NCBI GenBank assembly: GCA_030407085.1
Contig: CM059584.1
Coordinates: forward strand, 104,903,001 to 104,967,000
Direction: 5' to 3'
Source: Trichopria drosophilae
Taxonomy: Eukaryota; Arthropoda; Insecta; Hymenoptera; Diapriidae
Length of the DNA stretch: 64,000 nt
Positions 1 through 13,612 of this stretch are shown in pieces. The notes beneath the pieces were generated by a model. That model had not been told where the DNA came from, ran no database searches, and was given only the letters and a program-made list of their open reading frames with translations. The position numbers and the translations under genes were made by a program. How positions within the stretch are numbered: the stretch's first letter is position 1; each line of letters starts with the position of its first letter.

Positions 1-1237
<1,237 letters not shown>

Positions 1238-2290
1238 GCGCCGCGCGCCCCCCCTTCATTGTTTATTCTCCATCAACCCCAGAAAAAAGCCCGAGAACAG
1301 CAGTTTTAAGCCTCTGTCGCGTTTTAAGCAGCGGTCGGCCAGATCAATTTCCGCAAAAAAAAAAAACAAAAATGATAAAATGTTCCCTCGGTGTATTTAT
1401 CTCATCTCTCTTTTTCTCGCTTTCTCTGCCGCTCGGTATTGGAGAAGAAAAAAAAGGCGGAGGACGGTGGCGACGACCTCGGAAGAAGATTCGAACTCGG
1501 CGCGCCTACAACGTCGGAACATATATTAAAAAAAGGTCGCTAGCAGAGGCGCACACACACACACATTCCCATTTTACATTCTCGCGCCGTAAGCTTGTAT
1601 CGTTGCTTCGCTGCTCGACGCAGAGGCCTCGGCGGCGCCTCAAAAAACAAACCATTTTTTTGTACGGATGAAAGCTCACGTGAGGACGTAGGGACCTTTA
1701 CGCCGAACGACCAAAGCGCGAGGATGCCAGCATGCGGTAGCGCGCGCTAGCTAAACCGGCCGAGATCGTATTTCTCGGGATCGATCGTCCTCGTCGCTTT
1801 TTCCGGCGCCAACGGAGACGACCGATTCAGAAATGGGGTTTCGTAGCCAAAGTATTATAATTTATTCCCATTTTATTGTACAAGAACACTCACGTACACG
1901 ACGTAAGGATTACTACTTTAGACTTATGGGATTATAAAATAAAAAAATCTGAAAAATACTTGTCGTATTTGAATGCACACGTGACACTTGATTCCTGGTG
2001 GATTCCTGAAGATATTCCGCCAAATTTTTCTGTTTTTTTTTTTTTTATTCACGGCGGGGTCAAGCTGGACTTTTTTTTCGGAAGACTTGTGGAAGAAAGA
2101 TGTGTCTCGTTTCGTTAGGTTCCGCTCTTCGCCGGCTTTCCTCGTACTTTTTTTTTTGCGCCCAAGTTTTCAAGATCCGTTTCTCGGGTTTTTTTTGTTC
2201 CAAGTTTATACTTGTAGCTATTAATTTTGTCTGTGTAATTTAAGTAGGTTTATACTTTCGGTTCAATAAAAGTTATTTTCATGTACGAGG
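1238..2290 (+). other. Actin 3' UTR with poly(A) signal
   Basis: About 1 kb of GC-moderate then T-rich sequence follows the stop codon. AATAAA at 2265-2270 is followed by a GT/T-rich stretch (TTCTTTTGTGTTTTCTGG region, 2290-2310), the expected order of cleavage signals. The UTR holds a short CA repeat near 1552-1566 and several T and A homopolymers. Reading frames inside it (1126-1671, 1134-1529) overlap the actin C-terminus out of frame and have no family features. Confidence 0.75.
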
Positions 2291-2729
2291 TTCTTTTGTG
2301 TTTTCTGGTTTAGCGGTTTTTCTTTTTTAAGAGTTTTTAAGCTTTTTTAAGTTGTAAAGTTGGTTTGTTTCGTCGTTCGTGCTGATGGTGGAGCCTGTCG
2401 GCGAAATATGGAACTAGAAGAGCTGTCGGAGATCGTCACAACTGGACACAATTTGTATTTTTCTTCTATTTAGATATAAATCATGAACATTTTTAACCTA
2501 AAATACAAAGTTTCCTTGTTTGTATAACGTTTTGAGTATTTTTTTTTCGATTTAATTGAGATTTTTATTAATTTAGTAATCGATTTATGAAATTCAAAAT
2601 TTCCTTGGTAACTTAACCCATTTACGTCCCACCTACAAAAATCTCGATATCCTTGAAGAAAATTCCTATTTAAAAAAATACACGAATTTTTAATACATTT
2701 TTAAATCACCTTAAAATAGTTATTCGAGG
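2291..2729. other. AT-rich intergenic DNA
   Basis: No gene seen. TTAACCCATTTACGTCCCAC at about 2613-2632 has the same start as the TTAA-flanked foldbacks elsewhere in the window, but I found no matching right end, so it may be a truncated copy. Confidence 0.5.
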
Positions 2730-3183
2730 GTTTTCGAGGTCGCTGAATACGAATCCGGTGTTAGTTTTCAAGAATTCAAAATGGCGGATTCAAGATATAA
2801 TTGGACCATATTTGTAATCAGCAAGACCAAAAACTCCCGAGTAACAAGTTTCATCTCGAATTCAATCAATTTTTACATTCGTCGTCCTCCATATTGGATC
2901 CGCCATTTTGAATTTTTAAAAACTAACACCGCATTCATAATCAACGATCTCGAAAACCCTAGAGTAACAATTTTCAAGCCAATCGATCAATTTGTAAAAA
3001 AGTTATACGCCATATTGAATTCGCCATTTTGAATTTTGGAAATCTGACACCGCATTCGTAATCAGTGACCTCGAAAATCCTCGAGTGATAAATTCCATGC
3101 CAATCCGATCAATTTGGAAAAAGTTGTCCGCCATTTTGAATTTTGGAAATCGGACACCGTATTCGTAATCAGCGACTCCGAAA
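2730..3183. repeat. Minisatellite-like array, about 110-130 bp units with CCGCCATTTTGAATTTT
   Basis: Units share CCGCCATTTTGAATTTT, then a segment like AAATCTGACACCGCATTCGT, then TAATCAGYGACCTCGAAAA. They recur near 2899, 3020 and 3128, with a unit of opposite orientation at 2736-2800. It is the same family as the repeats at 8085-8260, 11285-11480, 24425-24570 and 30296-30660. ORFs in it are by-products of the repeat. Confidence 0.75.
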
Positions 3184-4206
3184 ACCGGCAATTGACCTCG
3201 AATCATAAAATGTTTTATGGGAATGTTATAGGTATAAAAAAGATCTGCAATTTTTGTATTGCAGCATTTTTCACATAACCTCCAATTTTCAGACAAAAAA
3301 TCGAAAAACCCATGTATTTTGTTTTTAATATTTTTCGCGCTCAAAAATAATTTCCTTTTCTTGACGTTTTTAGCAGACTTACCTTTTTTTGTCCCGAATA
3401 AGCTGTAATTTTTTTGAATAATAATATTTATTCGTTTCTTTTATATTGATTAAAAACCGCTAAAAAAACACATTTTCCAGTGAAAAATCTAATATTAAAA
3501 ATGTAGATAATGGAGCGAGCTTTATGTAATGGAATTTGTTCGTTGAAATATCTACTTTCAGATGATATATGAATCAATTTATATTTTTATACAAAAAAGT
3601 GAAAAAAAAAACACGAAAATCTAAAAAACTAGATTTATATTTATTTATTAACTGATGAAATATACGACGTAATTGCGAAACAAAACAAATTACGTAATAA
3701 CAAAAATTTGACAATAACAGAATTGCACTTGTTTCTTTCTTTTAAATATTAATGTTGAAAATTAAATTAATATTAATGTTAAAAATCGAGTTTTTCGTTT
3801 TTCGAGGTTTTTGACACTTTCTTGTATAGAAATGTAATTTGATTCATATACCATTTGAAAGTAGATATTTCATCGAACAAATTCCATTAAATAAAGTTCC
3901 ATTCTCTACAGTTGTTTTATCGGTTTTTAATCAATAAAAAAGAAACGAATATATATATATATATAATTACTCAAAAAAATTACTGCTTATTCGAGACAAA
4001 AAAAGGAAAGTCTCCTAAAAATTTTAAGAAAAAAAAATTATTTTTGAGTGCGGGCAATATTAAAAACAAAAAACACGTGTTTTTCGATTTTTTTTTTTCT
4101 GAAACTTTGAGGTTGTGTGAAAAATGCTGCAATACAAAAATTGCAGATCTTTTTTATACCGACAACATTCCCATAAAACGTTTTTTGATTGGAGGTCAAT
4201 TGTCCC
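3184..4206. repeat. Long foldback (inverted repeat) element, about 1.0 kb
   Basis: The left arm (about 3184-3640) and right arm (about 3790-4206) are reverse complements over most of their length. Landmarks are CAATTGACCTC / GAGGTCAATTG, AAAAAAGATCTGCAATTTTT / its complement, and CGTTGAAATATCTACTTTC / GAAAGTAGATATTTCATCG. The spacer is about 150 bp. No coding capacity and no clear target duplication. ORFs at 3003-3344 (-) and 3912-4364 (+) are readings of the two arms. Confidence 0.8.
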
Positions 4207-7200
4207 CGGTAATAACGAAAAATTGCTGTAAAAATCGTAAATCACCTATAATCACCTATATTTGGAGATTTCGCGGTTTGCAAATTTTGAAGCTAAATAG
4301 TTATACAAATAAAGCCGTGATAACCGTTTTTCTCCGCATTTTTGTCAGGCTTATGACCCTTTGAGGATAGTTGTGTCACATTGACAGCGTTTCAGAATTC
4401 CTGTTTAACCCTAAGTTTAACATTCAAATAAGTAAATTTTGTCAATATTGAATGAATTTTCTTCCATTTTTGTTTTCATACTTCAAGTACAAAAAAAAAT
4501 ATCGATACACCATATCCAACGTAAAACTTCATGCTCTTTCAGAATTTGTCTAAAGTCAATGCTTTAAAAGTTATAAACAATTTTTTGCAAAAAAGTTTTT
4601 TAAACTGAACAAATTTTAGATCTAAAATTTTTATAAGAAACCGGCGGTATACGCATCCGATTGTACATAGAAAAGTGTTTTCGGGCCTAAACTTTAAAAT
4701 GTACGTATTACAATTTTGAAAATAATGCTGAAAATATCCACAATGGCGGTACAGAGACGAATAAATCGTCAAAAAGTTCAGGAGTTTTTTATTTGTATAA
4801 TTTTAATTCTAACGCACTGAATGGTAAATTTCTATTTGATATTTATCACGAGGAAAAATCTAACCTAAAAATATACACTTTTACATACTTATTACAGAAA
4901 TACAACTTTTTAGTATTTGCTACAATTATATTAAGAAATCTGCAATTAACAAAGTTTATAGTATAGATCTAAAAGAACAAAATTTAATCAAGTTTAAAGT
5001 TAAATATTGCTGCGTGATTTTGATAACAACTAGGATTAATAATTAGGCATTTTTTAAAGAACTTTAAGGTAAATGACCTGATAAATAATACCATTTTTCA
5101 ATAATTGCGGTACCTGCGTTTAAGGAGGATCGATAACCCAGTCGTATCATGAATACACTGTCTTATTATTTACTTAGAATTTGAAAAATTGCTAATGGTG
5201 ATATTAAAGAACGGAGGGCTTATTGTTCCTGATAAAAGTTGAAAATTATCAAAATTTTTTTAATATGTATTATTTGTAGTTTAAATTTGATTAAAAAGTA
5301 ATTAACATTTTTAATAATTAACGGATTTCGGTCTATGATAATATTACTTTATTACACTTGTCAATAAAATTTTGTTGCACAATTAATGACAGCCGATTTT
5401 TATGGGGGTTTGTCTGTAGAATCCGAATCTGACCTAAGAAATACTGAATTGTCTCTTGTTTTTGAGCAATTTAAGTTTGAAAGTGTACAAAAACTCATAT
5501 TTTTCTTTTTTTGAGCTGTTATAAAACAATAAAGCGGTACACTATAACAAATGTCTGCTTATGACGAAATGACAGCTCGAATATTGTCCTGTGAGACCCA
5601 CGAATAAAACGTTAAGTATTGCTGACAGGAAAAATAAAAAAATATTTCTTATTATCATGAAATTATATATACTTGAGGTTTTTGGATCACTGAGTATTAT
5701 TATTAATAATTATTATTTTTTTTAATCTGACTACAAACCCAAGAAATAGTAAAACTGTGAAATATAAAATAACTTTTACTAGAGCCAATGCAGCATTTTT
5801 AAGGTCAAATTCGGATACGGACAAAATCTTATTAGACTCGCCTATAACATTTTTTGCAACATGCCATTGTTGCTATTTTGTCGGGCTGTATTATACATAT
5901 ATGGCTGATTCTTAAAAAAAATCGAAACTGATGTCATTAACGATTTTTATCAACCAGCATCGTTAATTACGAAGTCCTTTTTGTTAATTAAACTACTGTA
6001 CTAGTTGTACAAATTTCTGAACAAATTTATTTTTTATATGATAAACAAAAAAGATATATTCAAGAAAGTACCCTGAAAATTATTCCCACACTATGTTCCA
6101 ACTGCTAAATTAGAAGAGAATCATTAACTTTAATCGTAAAAGACCTTACTTATAGTTTGTTATCTTATTTTTTACTTATATAAGATAGTATCGACTGTAG
6201 CTACATGAGTTTATAGTGTAAAAATGCGATTGGAAATATTTTTAAGTATAATTCATAATTTACCGTAAAAAATCGATCATTTCCTCACTGTTTTAAAATA
6301 GTGTGAGTGAAGCAAAATTTAAAGGTTAATCAAGCTCCGTTGCATTTTTTGTAGTTGGCTACATTGGCCTTGACAACATACACTATAGTGGATGGTTGAA
6401 GAACAGTAGGTGTTTTGTTGAAACTAATTTGACGGCAACTTTTTTTAATATTACATTTTTTAAAGTAATTTCCTCATGTAATGTAATCAAAAGGTAAACA
6501 CATTTTTATTTAATAAACGTAGCATATTTGTATATGTTTCCGGTAGTAATAAAGTACTGTACACAGTTCGTAAAAGAGTAAGGTAAGGATTATGTTTATA
6601 AGCTTCTAGCATTTTTGTTTCATTTCATCATTCCCTCATCGTCATTCCCTCATAAATTTGTTTGATGAGAGAATGATGTATTTTCTAAGAAGTATAAGAT
6701 ATTTATGTTTGTTTCAATGGTTTCAATATGCTGACAGTCTATAATGTCGAGAATCTAATATTTTTTATCTTTATATTTAATTCAAACTCGAAAACGTTGG
6801 GAAACATTATAATATTTTAATTAAACAAGACGTAAACTAAGGATCGAGCAACAAAAATTCGCTAATAAATTGAACAAAAATACCAACTCGATAAAGCTAA
6901 ATTCCACTTTTTTTCGAGAATCAACCATATATTATATTTGTGATTATAAACAGTGTTTATGGAAGATCTTATTGTTGAATATCGACCCATCTTAAGTTAA
7001 ATTAAAATTCAGTTTTTATTATAACCAACAATTATGACTGTTCCCTCAATGGGGACACCTGTCTTAGAACAGAGATGCACGCGACTCCAAGCTGTTCCGC
7101 TTTAGAACGATATTATCCCTTCCGTATTTTTACTATTATGATTTTATTTCTTATGAAAGAGCCTTTTGTTTACTAACCTATAATATTTCGTCTAAAATAA

Positions 7201-8084
7201 ACAGTTTTTGATAAAAAAATAATAACAGATTATCTGTTCAGAACACAACGAAAACGAGATAAAAAAATGTTCCGCTAATGATACATTTACCTTAGTTTTA
7301 TAAGCAAGATTATCTTTTTTTCTAAATCACACTATTTACGGGGGTAAAATCTTTAACTTTTCATGAATTGTGTCGTATCATTGCATTACAGAGACTTCAA
7401 ATAATGTTTTCTTGGACACGATGTAATTTTGACGAGCTGCAAGAGGCATTTTCTATTGACGATACTGCTTAAAACACTTATTTTTTAATTAAGTTATTTA
7501 AACATTGAGATGTCATCCACCATTTTGAACTACAAAATTCAATGCTTCGTCCAGGCCTAAGGTCTGGGTCGAAGTAACAATGGATAGTGCGTAATCGCAG
7601 CGACTTCCAAAACATTTAAATACAAAATATCATAAAAATACCATCACTGGAAAATTCGTGACTGAATGGACCAAATCATTGTCACATTTTTGTCCTCCTT
7701 TCAAGAATTCTAACTAGACGAGTGAAAAAATTTTTAGAAATGATAATTCTAGAATAAAACAACGTAGTGACATTTTCGGAAAATGATTTTTAACATTTTC
7801 ACTGCAGTTTTGATAAAAGTAATCTTCAATAACCCAGACACATTTTGTAAACTTTTTTTTTAAATGTTTTTCTCCAATAAAATGAAAAAATCATATACGC
7901 GCTTGAATCTAATCATTCTTGATAAAATGTAGACAATCATCTACAGGAAATTTATATTGTACATTGCTTACAAATGTATAAAATCCTTATAAGTATGTTT
8001 ATTTCATACATAGTTATTTCATATAGTTGTGTTTTTTGTATAGAAATATATTTATTTTTATGGCCATCTCCATTTTGAAAATAA
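4207..8084. other. AT-rich intergenic DNA without recognisable genes
   Basis: About 3.9 kb with no open frame above roughly 80 codons and none with family features. 4490-4640 (CGTAAAACTTCATGCTCTTTC, AAAGTTATAAACAATTTTTT) resembles the arms of the foldback at 28551-29892 and may be an old fragment. A small stem, CTTCGTCCAG...CTGGGTCGAAG, lies near 7542-7573. Confidence 0.5.
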
Positions 8085-8260
8085 CATCCGCCATTTGGAA
8101 TTTTTGAAATCTGACTTCAGATACGAGATCGATGTATCGATGATCCTGAAAACTATCTTGAAAATCCCCGAGTAACAAATATTAACAAATTTCAACCAAT
8201 TTCAAAAATATCGTCCGCCATTTTGATATTTTGAAATCTAACTTCGGATTCGTGATCAGT
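8085..8260. repeat. Dispersed CCGCCATTTTG repeat, about 1.3 units
   Basis: CCGCCATTTGGAATTTTTGAAATCTGACTTC at about 8090-8117 and CCGCCATTTTGATATTTTGAAATC at about 8216-8240 have the same arrangement as the arrays at 2730, 11285 and 30296, period about 127 bp here. Confidence 0.65.
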
Positions 8261-8473
8261 GGCCAAAAAATAATACATTTTTTAAAAGAATAAGCGAACA
8301 CTGGGCAATAATGTTTGCGTGATAAAATATCCTTCTTTTGCCATTTTGAGTCTTACATCTTGAATTTTTGAAAAGTACGTTTCACCGTTATGAAACCTGT
8401 ATATTACTTAGTATGTGAAAATAATAATAATGTTTGAAAGAAAACCGAGACAGCAAAATAAAAAAGAGTTCAG

Positions 8474-8632
8474 AATGATTTCGAAATGTGCTCTAAACGA
8501 AGTCAGATGTACCCTTTCTGAGGGTTTTCTGAACATAATGTCATTATGAGATCTTTCTGAACTCATATTCAGAAAACTCTCAGAAATTGGGACATCTCAC
8601 TTCTTTTAGAGCACATTTCGAGCTCTTTTCTA
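8474..8632. repeat. Short foldback/hairpin, about 160 bp
   Basis: CGAAATGTGCTCTAAACGAAG at 8474 pairs with CTTCTTTTAGAGCACATTTCG near 8610-8630, with further pairing of TCTGAGGGTTTTCTGAA to TTCAGAAAACTCTCAGA. It is an imperfect palindrome with a small loop around 8545. Probably a MITE or a hairpin-forming remnant. Confidence 0.65.
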
Positions 8633-10198
8633 TTTGGTTGTCTAGATTGTTACTTGTATGCTGTGATCAGATTTATTTTTAAACGCCAAAACTCTTTTCG
8701 ATTATATAAAATAATATTAAAATATATGTAAATGAAAAAAGCCCGTCCTTTTAGTTCCATATGTTTGTCTAATAATAGTAATGCATTTATTGGGCTGCGG
8801 TCTTGAAATGGCATGAAAATTGGATTTCAAACTTGGAATGCAATGTGTTCATGAAATAATTATCGTGATTTTGTGAGGCAATGAAGATCAATCAATCCGT
8901 CGTGTAGAATTCACGTGCAACGATGTCGCTTACAGCCGGCTGGCTAATTTCAAATCGATAAAATCCATGTTTTCTGGGTCATTGCTTGTACGGCGACCTG
9001 AAATCGAGGTTTCAGCAGAGACGACACTTGAACGCTTTCACTTTTCAAACAAAGATTTTCGCTTGTTGAAAAGTGATCGATGAAACGTTGCCAAAAATGG
9101 AATCAGATACAAAACAACGAATGTGACAATTAATATTATTGTCCATTTCATTTGATACCAATCCAATTATCGGAGGAATTTTTATTTTTTTAGATGAAAA
9201 ATTAGATTACATATTTCTGTGGTAAATCAAATTAAAATAAAATAGTAATAGTGCAAACAAAGGATGAAGCACGCAGGTATAAAGTCATACTATTTCTAAT
9301 TCTCTCCATGTATTATTCCTTAAATTCCGGATTAAAAAACCACTATATTCTTATAAACTATAATAAAAATTTGTATTCAGGTTTTATTCATAACAACAAA
9401 CATCTTCGAAGACTTTCTGAAGTTCCCTCGCAAACCGTCAATTTGAATATTTCATTTTAATTCAACAAAATAGTAGGGTATATAGCGTAAAAAAAATTTA
9501 TGAGAATAATTTTTATGTTCGTTTAATCCATAGAAGCCTGAAAAGACATTTTTTACACTTAAACTTCAATGAAGTATTGAGTGTGGAAATCTAAGTTAAA
9601 ACTATGTTGACGTGGTGCAGCGCTCGCTCAGAAACTTCGACCCTATGCCAATTCATGAATACTTGTTCGTTTACTAACAGCTTTCAGTTAGATTGTAAGA
9701 TTAAACCGATATTTTTTTATTGTCTGAAACAAAATAGAGGGAGGGGGCGGTCGGATCATATTTAGGTCCAAGTGACTTCGATAGATACATTACAACAATA
9801 TAGTATTTCTTAGTTGTCCAAAAATTGAAAATGATTTACACCAATGACCAATGACCTGCATCAAAGTAAAACGGAAAATGAGCATTCTCAAAACTTTGGT
9901 CCCCGACCACAGACCGGCCGAAGTACCTGAGTAAATAATACTTGTAAAGCATTGACTTCACGCACTAGTATTGTAATATACTATATTTTGAATTTTCTGT
10001 AAAAAATGTACTGTAAAACATCCTTTTGTATAATTACTAGGGAGTTGTAAAATTCAACCACAGTTTTACTAGCGAACGTGGAAAATCACAACTCTGAAAA
10101 GTATAAAATTTCTTATTTGAATCGTGGGCTTGCGAAAGTGATCAAATAAATGTATCTTTAGTGTTGAAAATCTCGAATTTATAAAAGATTTCAGCCTA
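8633..10198. other. Intergenic, no gene seen
   Basis: AT-rich with a slightly higher-complexity patch at 8870-9120. The 69-codon frame at 9251-9460 has no recognisable feature. The stretch near 10113-10160 is repeated at about 10944-10993 on the other side of the foldback at 10199-10875. Confidence 0.4.
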
Positions 10199-10875
10199 CA
10201 CGGAGAGAAATCTGAAAGGATGAAACTGTAGGTATTCCTTCGCCACTGTACTAAGATTTGGTGCTGGTTCTGCACCATGTGTCGCGTGATATCAATGTAA
10301 GAAACCCACAGTCTGACTGTGAAAACGCTTAGGATGAGATTGCAAAACTGCGATGCTTTCTTCGAGGCTTTCTCCCGCCTAAATTTTACTTTTTAGACTA
10401 GGGCTCTCCCGGACTTTTTTGTACGAAATTTCCTCCCGTACAAAAAAGGTTTAGTAAATTTTTGCTCTATCTTGCACCGTTTTCGATACGGAAGCGATAG
10501 AACGAAGAACATCGAGTTTTTAAAACAAAAGATAAACATGGCGTCGGACGCTGAATACGTTGTTTTTCCTTCTATTGCTTCCGTATCGAAAACGGTGCAA
10601 GATAGAGCAAAAATTTACTAAACCTTTTTTGTAGAGGAGGAAATTTCCTACAAAAAAGTCCGGGAGAGCCCTAGTCTAAAAAGTAAAACTTAGGCGGGAG
10701 AAAGCCTCGAAGAAAGCATCGCAGTTTTGCAATCTCATCCTAAGCGTTTTCATAGTCTGAGACTGTGGGTTTCTTACATTGATATCACGCGACACATGGT
10801 GCAGCACCAGCACCAAATCTTAGTACAGTGGCGAAGGAATACCTACAGTTTCATCCTTTCAGATTTCTCTCCGTG
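10199..10875. mobile_element. Foldback MITE, near-perfect 300-bp arms, TA target site
   Basis: Begins CACGGAGAGAAATCTGAAAG and ends with its reverse complement. TA dinucleotides flank both ends (10197-10198 and 10876-10877). Arms 10199-10502 and 10571-10875 are almost perfect reverse complements around a 68-nt loop. TA duplication with a CAC-starting inverted repeat suggests a non-autonomous Tc1/mariner-superfamily element. The two short ORFs (10069-10278 -, 10727-10924 +) are the same arm sequence read from each side. Confidence 0.85.
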
Positions 10876-10989
10876 TATATTCAAAAACCCGAAAAACAAA
10901 AACCTATCGCCAGATCAGCATTAGATTGATTTCCATTCCATTGTACATCTTATTTGAATCGTTTGCTTGCGAATTTGATAAAATAAAAG

Positions 10990-11258
10990 TGTCTTGCCTT
11001 TGTTGGAGTATTGCATCTTTCCTTTGTCAGTTGGATTATTACATCTTGCCTTTGTTGGTTGGATTTTACGATCTTACCTTGGCCGGTTGGATTATTACAT
11101 CTTGCCTTTGTTTGTTAGATTATACTATCTTACCTTTGCCGGTCGGATTATTACATCTTGCATTTGTTGGTTAGATTTTACGATCTTACCTTTGCCGGTT
11201 GGATTATTACATCTTGCCTTGGTTGGAGTATTGCATCTTGCCTTTGTTAAACATTAAC
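10990..11258. repeat. 29-30 bp minisatellite, about 8-9 units
   Basis: Units of the type GGATTATTACATCTTGCCTT + TGYTGGTT alternate with a variant carrying ACGATCTTACC. Period about 29-30 bp over 11003-11255. The two overlapping ORFs here translate the repeat and are not genes. Confidence 0.85.
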
Positions 11259-11284
11259 GTGTTTCAAGCGAATTGCATTTGATT

Positions 11285-11485
11285 TTTTAAAAGTCGTCCG
11301 CCATTTTGGATTTGCCATTTTGAATTTTTGATTTGTGACTTCAGATTCGTAATCGGCGACCCCAAAAAACCCCGAGTAATAATTTTTAGGCAAATTATAT
11401 CGATTTTCAAAAAAGTCGTCCGCCATATTGGATCCGCCATTTTGAATTTTCAAAATCTGACTTCAGATTCGTAATCAGCAGCCAA
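11285..11485. repeat. Dispersed CCGCCATTTTG repeat, two units
   Basis: GTCCGCCATTTTGGATTTG at 11287 and GTCCGCCATATTGGATCCGC near 11418, each followed by a CAAAATCTGACTTCAGATTCG-type segment. Same family as 30296-30660, opposite orientation. Confidence 0.75.
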
Positions 11486-12298
11486 AAATCTTTAAAGAAC
11501 CATATCGTCTGATTTTTTTTAACTTTATTATTCGAGTATAAATGTGAAATTGATGTACATTTTTTATTGGAGATGGTCAACTTTGACCTCTCATATTTCC
11601 GAAACGGGTAATATGCTCACTTTGAAATTTTGCAGGAATTATTGGGTCATCATATGTAACCAATTGGCAAAAGTTTTAATATTTGAGGTACGAAAAACGG
11701 GCATTTTTGGCATGGGGCTTACGGAGGCTCTTTTGTCAAAAGGTTAGGGTCGTATTATCTATTCCTAGATCGAGATTGACTAGCAAACAATTTTAATTCC
11801 TTTGAATTCCTTCAGATCCAAATTAATTCCTGATCCAAAATTGGCCAGAAAGCCATTTTAATTCCTTTCAATCCCACAACGAAATGTAAGGTTATCTATT
11901 TTTTTTTTTTAATTCCCACACTGAAATTCGCCATCCAGTAGTTTTAATTTCTTTGATTCTCTGTTTTGAATTCGTATTCTGTGATTAATTCCATGGAATT
12001 TTTAAATCCTATACCCGAATTCCCAAATTGATTGTGTTAATTATGCCGTCAATTTTTTTGTACAAAATAAAATCCAGGCTATAATGATTTTGACCAAAAA
12101 CCATTAAACTAAAATACATGGCCTTAGTATTATTAACTTAATCGATTTAATAATTACACGACTTTAATTAATTTTTTACTCAAAACAGCTGCAAGCTTTC
12201 AAAACGAATAAACTTCCATTACATTACTGGTTATACATTGGCACGAAATAGTACTTTTCGATACAAGGACGTAAACGTTTTTTCTACTCATGCATTCG
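11486..12298. other. AT-rich intergenic DNA
   Basis: No gene seen. From about 11760 to 12010 the phrase TTTTAATTCCTTTGAATTCC recurs loosely, so this is low-complexity or decayed repeat sequence. Confidence 0.4.
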
Positions 12299-13278
12299 TT
12301 AAACCTTTAGACTGTCGGGATTTAGAAGAGCATATCGTACTCAGAAAACTGGTATTTAAGGTACCTCATATCAATGATTGATCATAGACAAAGTGTAGAT
12401 CATGAGGTGCGTCAATATATTGATTTTCCGACCGGGAACGGAACTGCTAATGTTAAAAATTTCAAATGTTTAAAAAATGTATTTTTAATAGTAGAAAACG
12501 CTTCTTTCTTTATGAGAACATTGTATAAGTTAAATTTGTAGATTTAATTAAATATTTAAAGCATTTTGAAGGGTTGACGAGTCAAATTTTAAGGGTTGTT
12601 TTAAAGATATTTCACCCCTTTAGACATAGGATTCAAATTTTATTTATTTTATAGTGCAGATACACTTTTCCGGAGTATTTTTCGACGTTGAATCCAAATC
12701 TAATGACGAAAATACAATAAATTCATAAACAACCCCTCAAATAATTAAAAATAAAAAACCACCCCATCAAATATGGTATTCAAGTTTTATTTATTTTGTA
12801 GTGTGAGTACACATTTTCAGGGTACTTTTCGACGCTGAATTTAAATTTTATGTCAAAATTACAATAAAACCTAAAACAATCCTTATAATGCGATAAAAAA
12901 ACCACCCCTTTAGATACGGTATTCAACTTTTATTGATTTTGGAGTGCAAATACACATTTCCGGGGTATTTTTTGGTGCTGAATCCAATTTTTGTATCTCA
13001 ATTACAATAAATCCTACAACAACCCTTATAATGGGGCAAAGATAAAATTTAATTATAGTCTGAAGGAAACAAAATAATGACCACTTGCATAATGTAGAAA
13101 ATACAGATTTAATGGATTTGGGGTAGGGAAAAAGGGGTGTGGAGGGGTAAATTTATCTTAAATGTCTTTAATAAGTGAAACTAATAATAAATTAATATAT
13201 ATTTTAGTCTAAAAATAAACATTAGACACGTTTTTATGATGCGTCAAAATATTGATTTTCCGGCAGTCTAAAGGTTAA
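12299..13278. mobile_element. TTAA-flanked MITE with three internal ~145-bp direct repeats
   Basis: The left end TTAAACCTTTAGACTGTCGG (12299-12318) and right end CCGGCAGTCTAAAGGTTAA (about 13260-13278) are inverted repeats ending in TTAA. Interior direct repeats start near 12612, 12760 and 12900; each has CACCCCTTTAGAYAYGGTATTC-like, TTATTTATTTTGTAGTG-like and CGACGCTGAAT-like blocks. TTAA target sites suggest a piggyBac-type non-autonomous element. No coding capacity. Confidence 0.7.
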
Positions 13279-13612
13279 AACAAAAATTTTACGTCCATAT
13301 GCCGAACAATATTTTTTAAAATGTCAAAAATAAATAAAATGCGTAAAATCGCATTTTACATATACAGAGAGTCAAAAAGGAATAGACATATCTATTACCT
13401 CTATATAAATTACCTCTATAGAGATATATTTTTATTTCATTTACCTAATCCGTAAAAGAACTGTATACTTTGGAATTCAGAAAGATTCGAGGGGATTAAA
13501 AAAAAATCTTATTTTATATTCCATTGGATGAAATTTTTCCAAGAATTTATAGGAATTAGGAAGAAACGGAAACAAATATTTTATATTTCGCTAATTCCAT
13601 TGAATCCCGTCA

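Noticed and set aside
3912..4364. 150-codon ORF
   Set aside because: Reading of the right arm of a foldback; Lys/Phe-rich, no domain.
10926..11257. Two overlapping ~85-codon ORFs
   Set aside because: Translations of a 29-30 bp minisatellite.
10990..11258. Possible CRISPR-like array
   Set aside because: Units are contiguous tandem repeats without unique spacers, in a eukaryotic setting.
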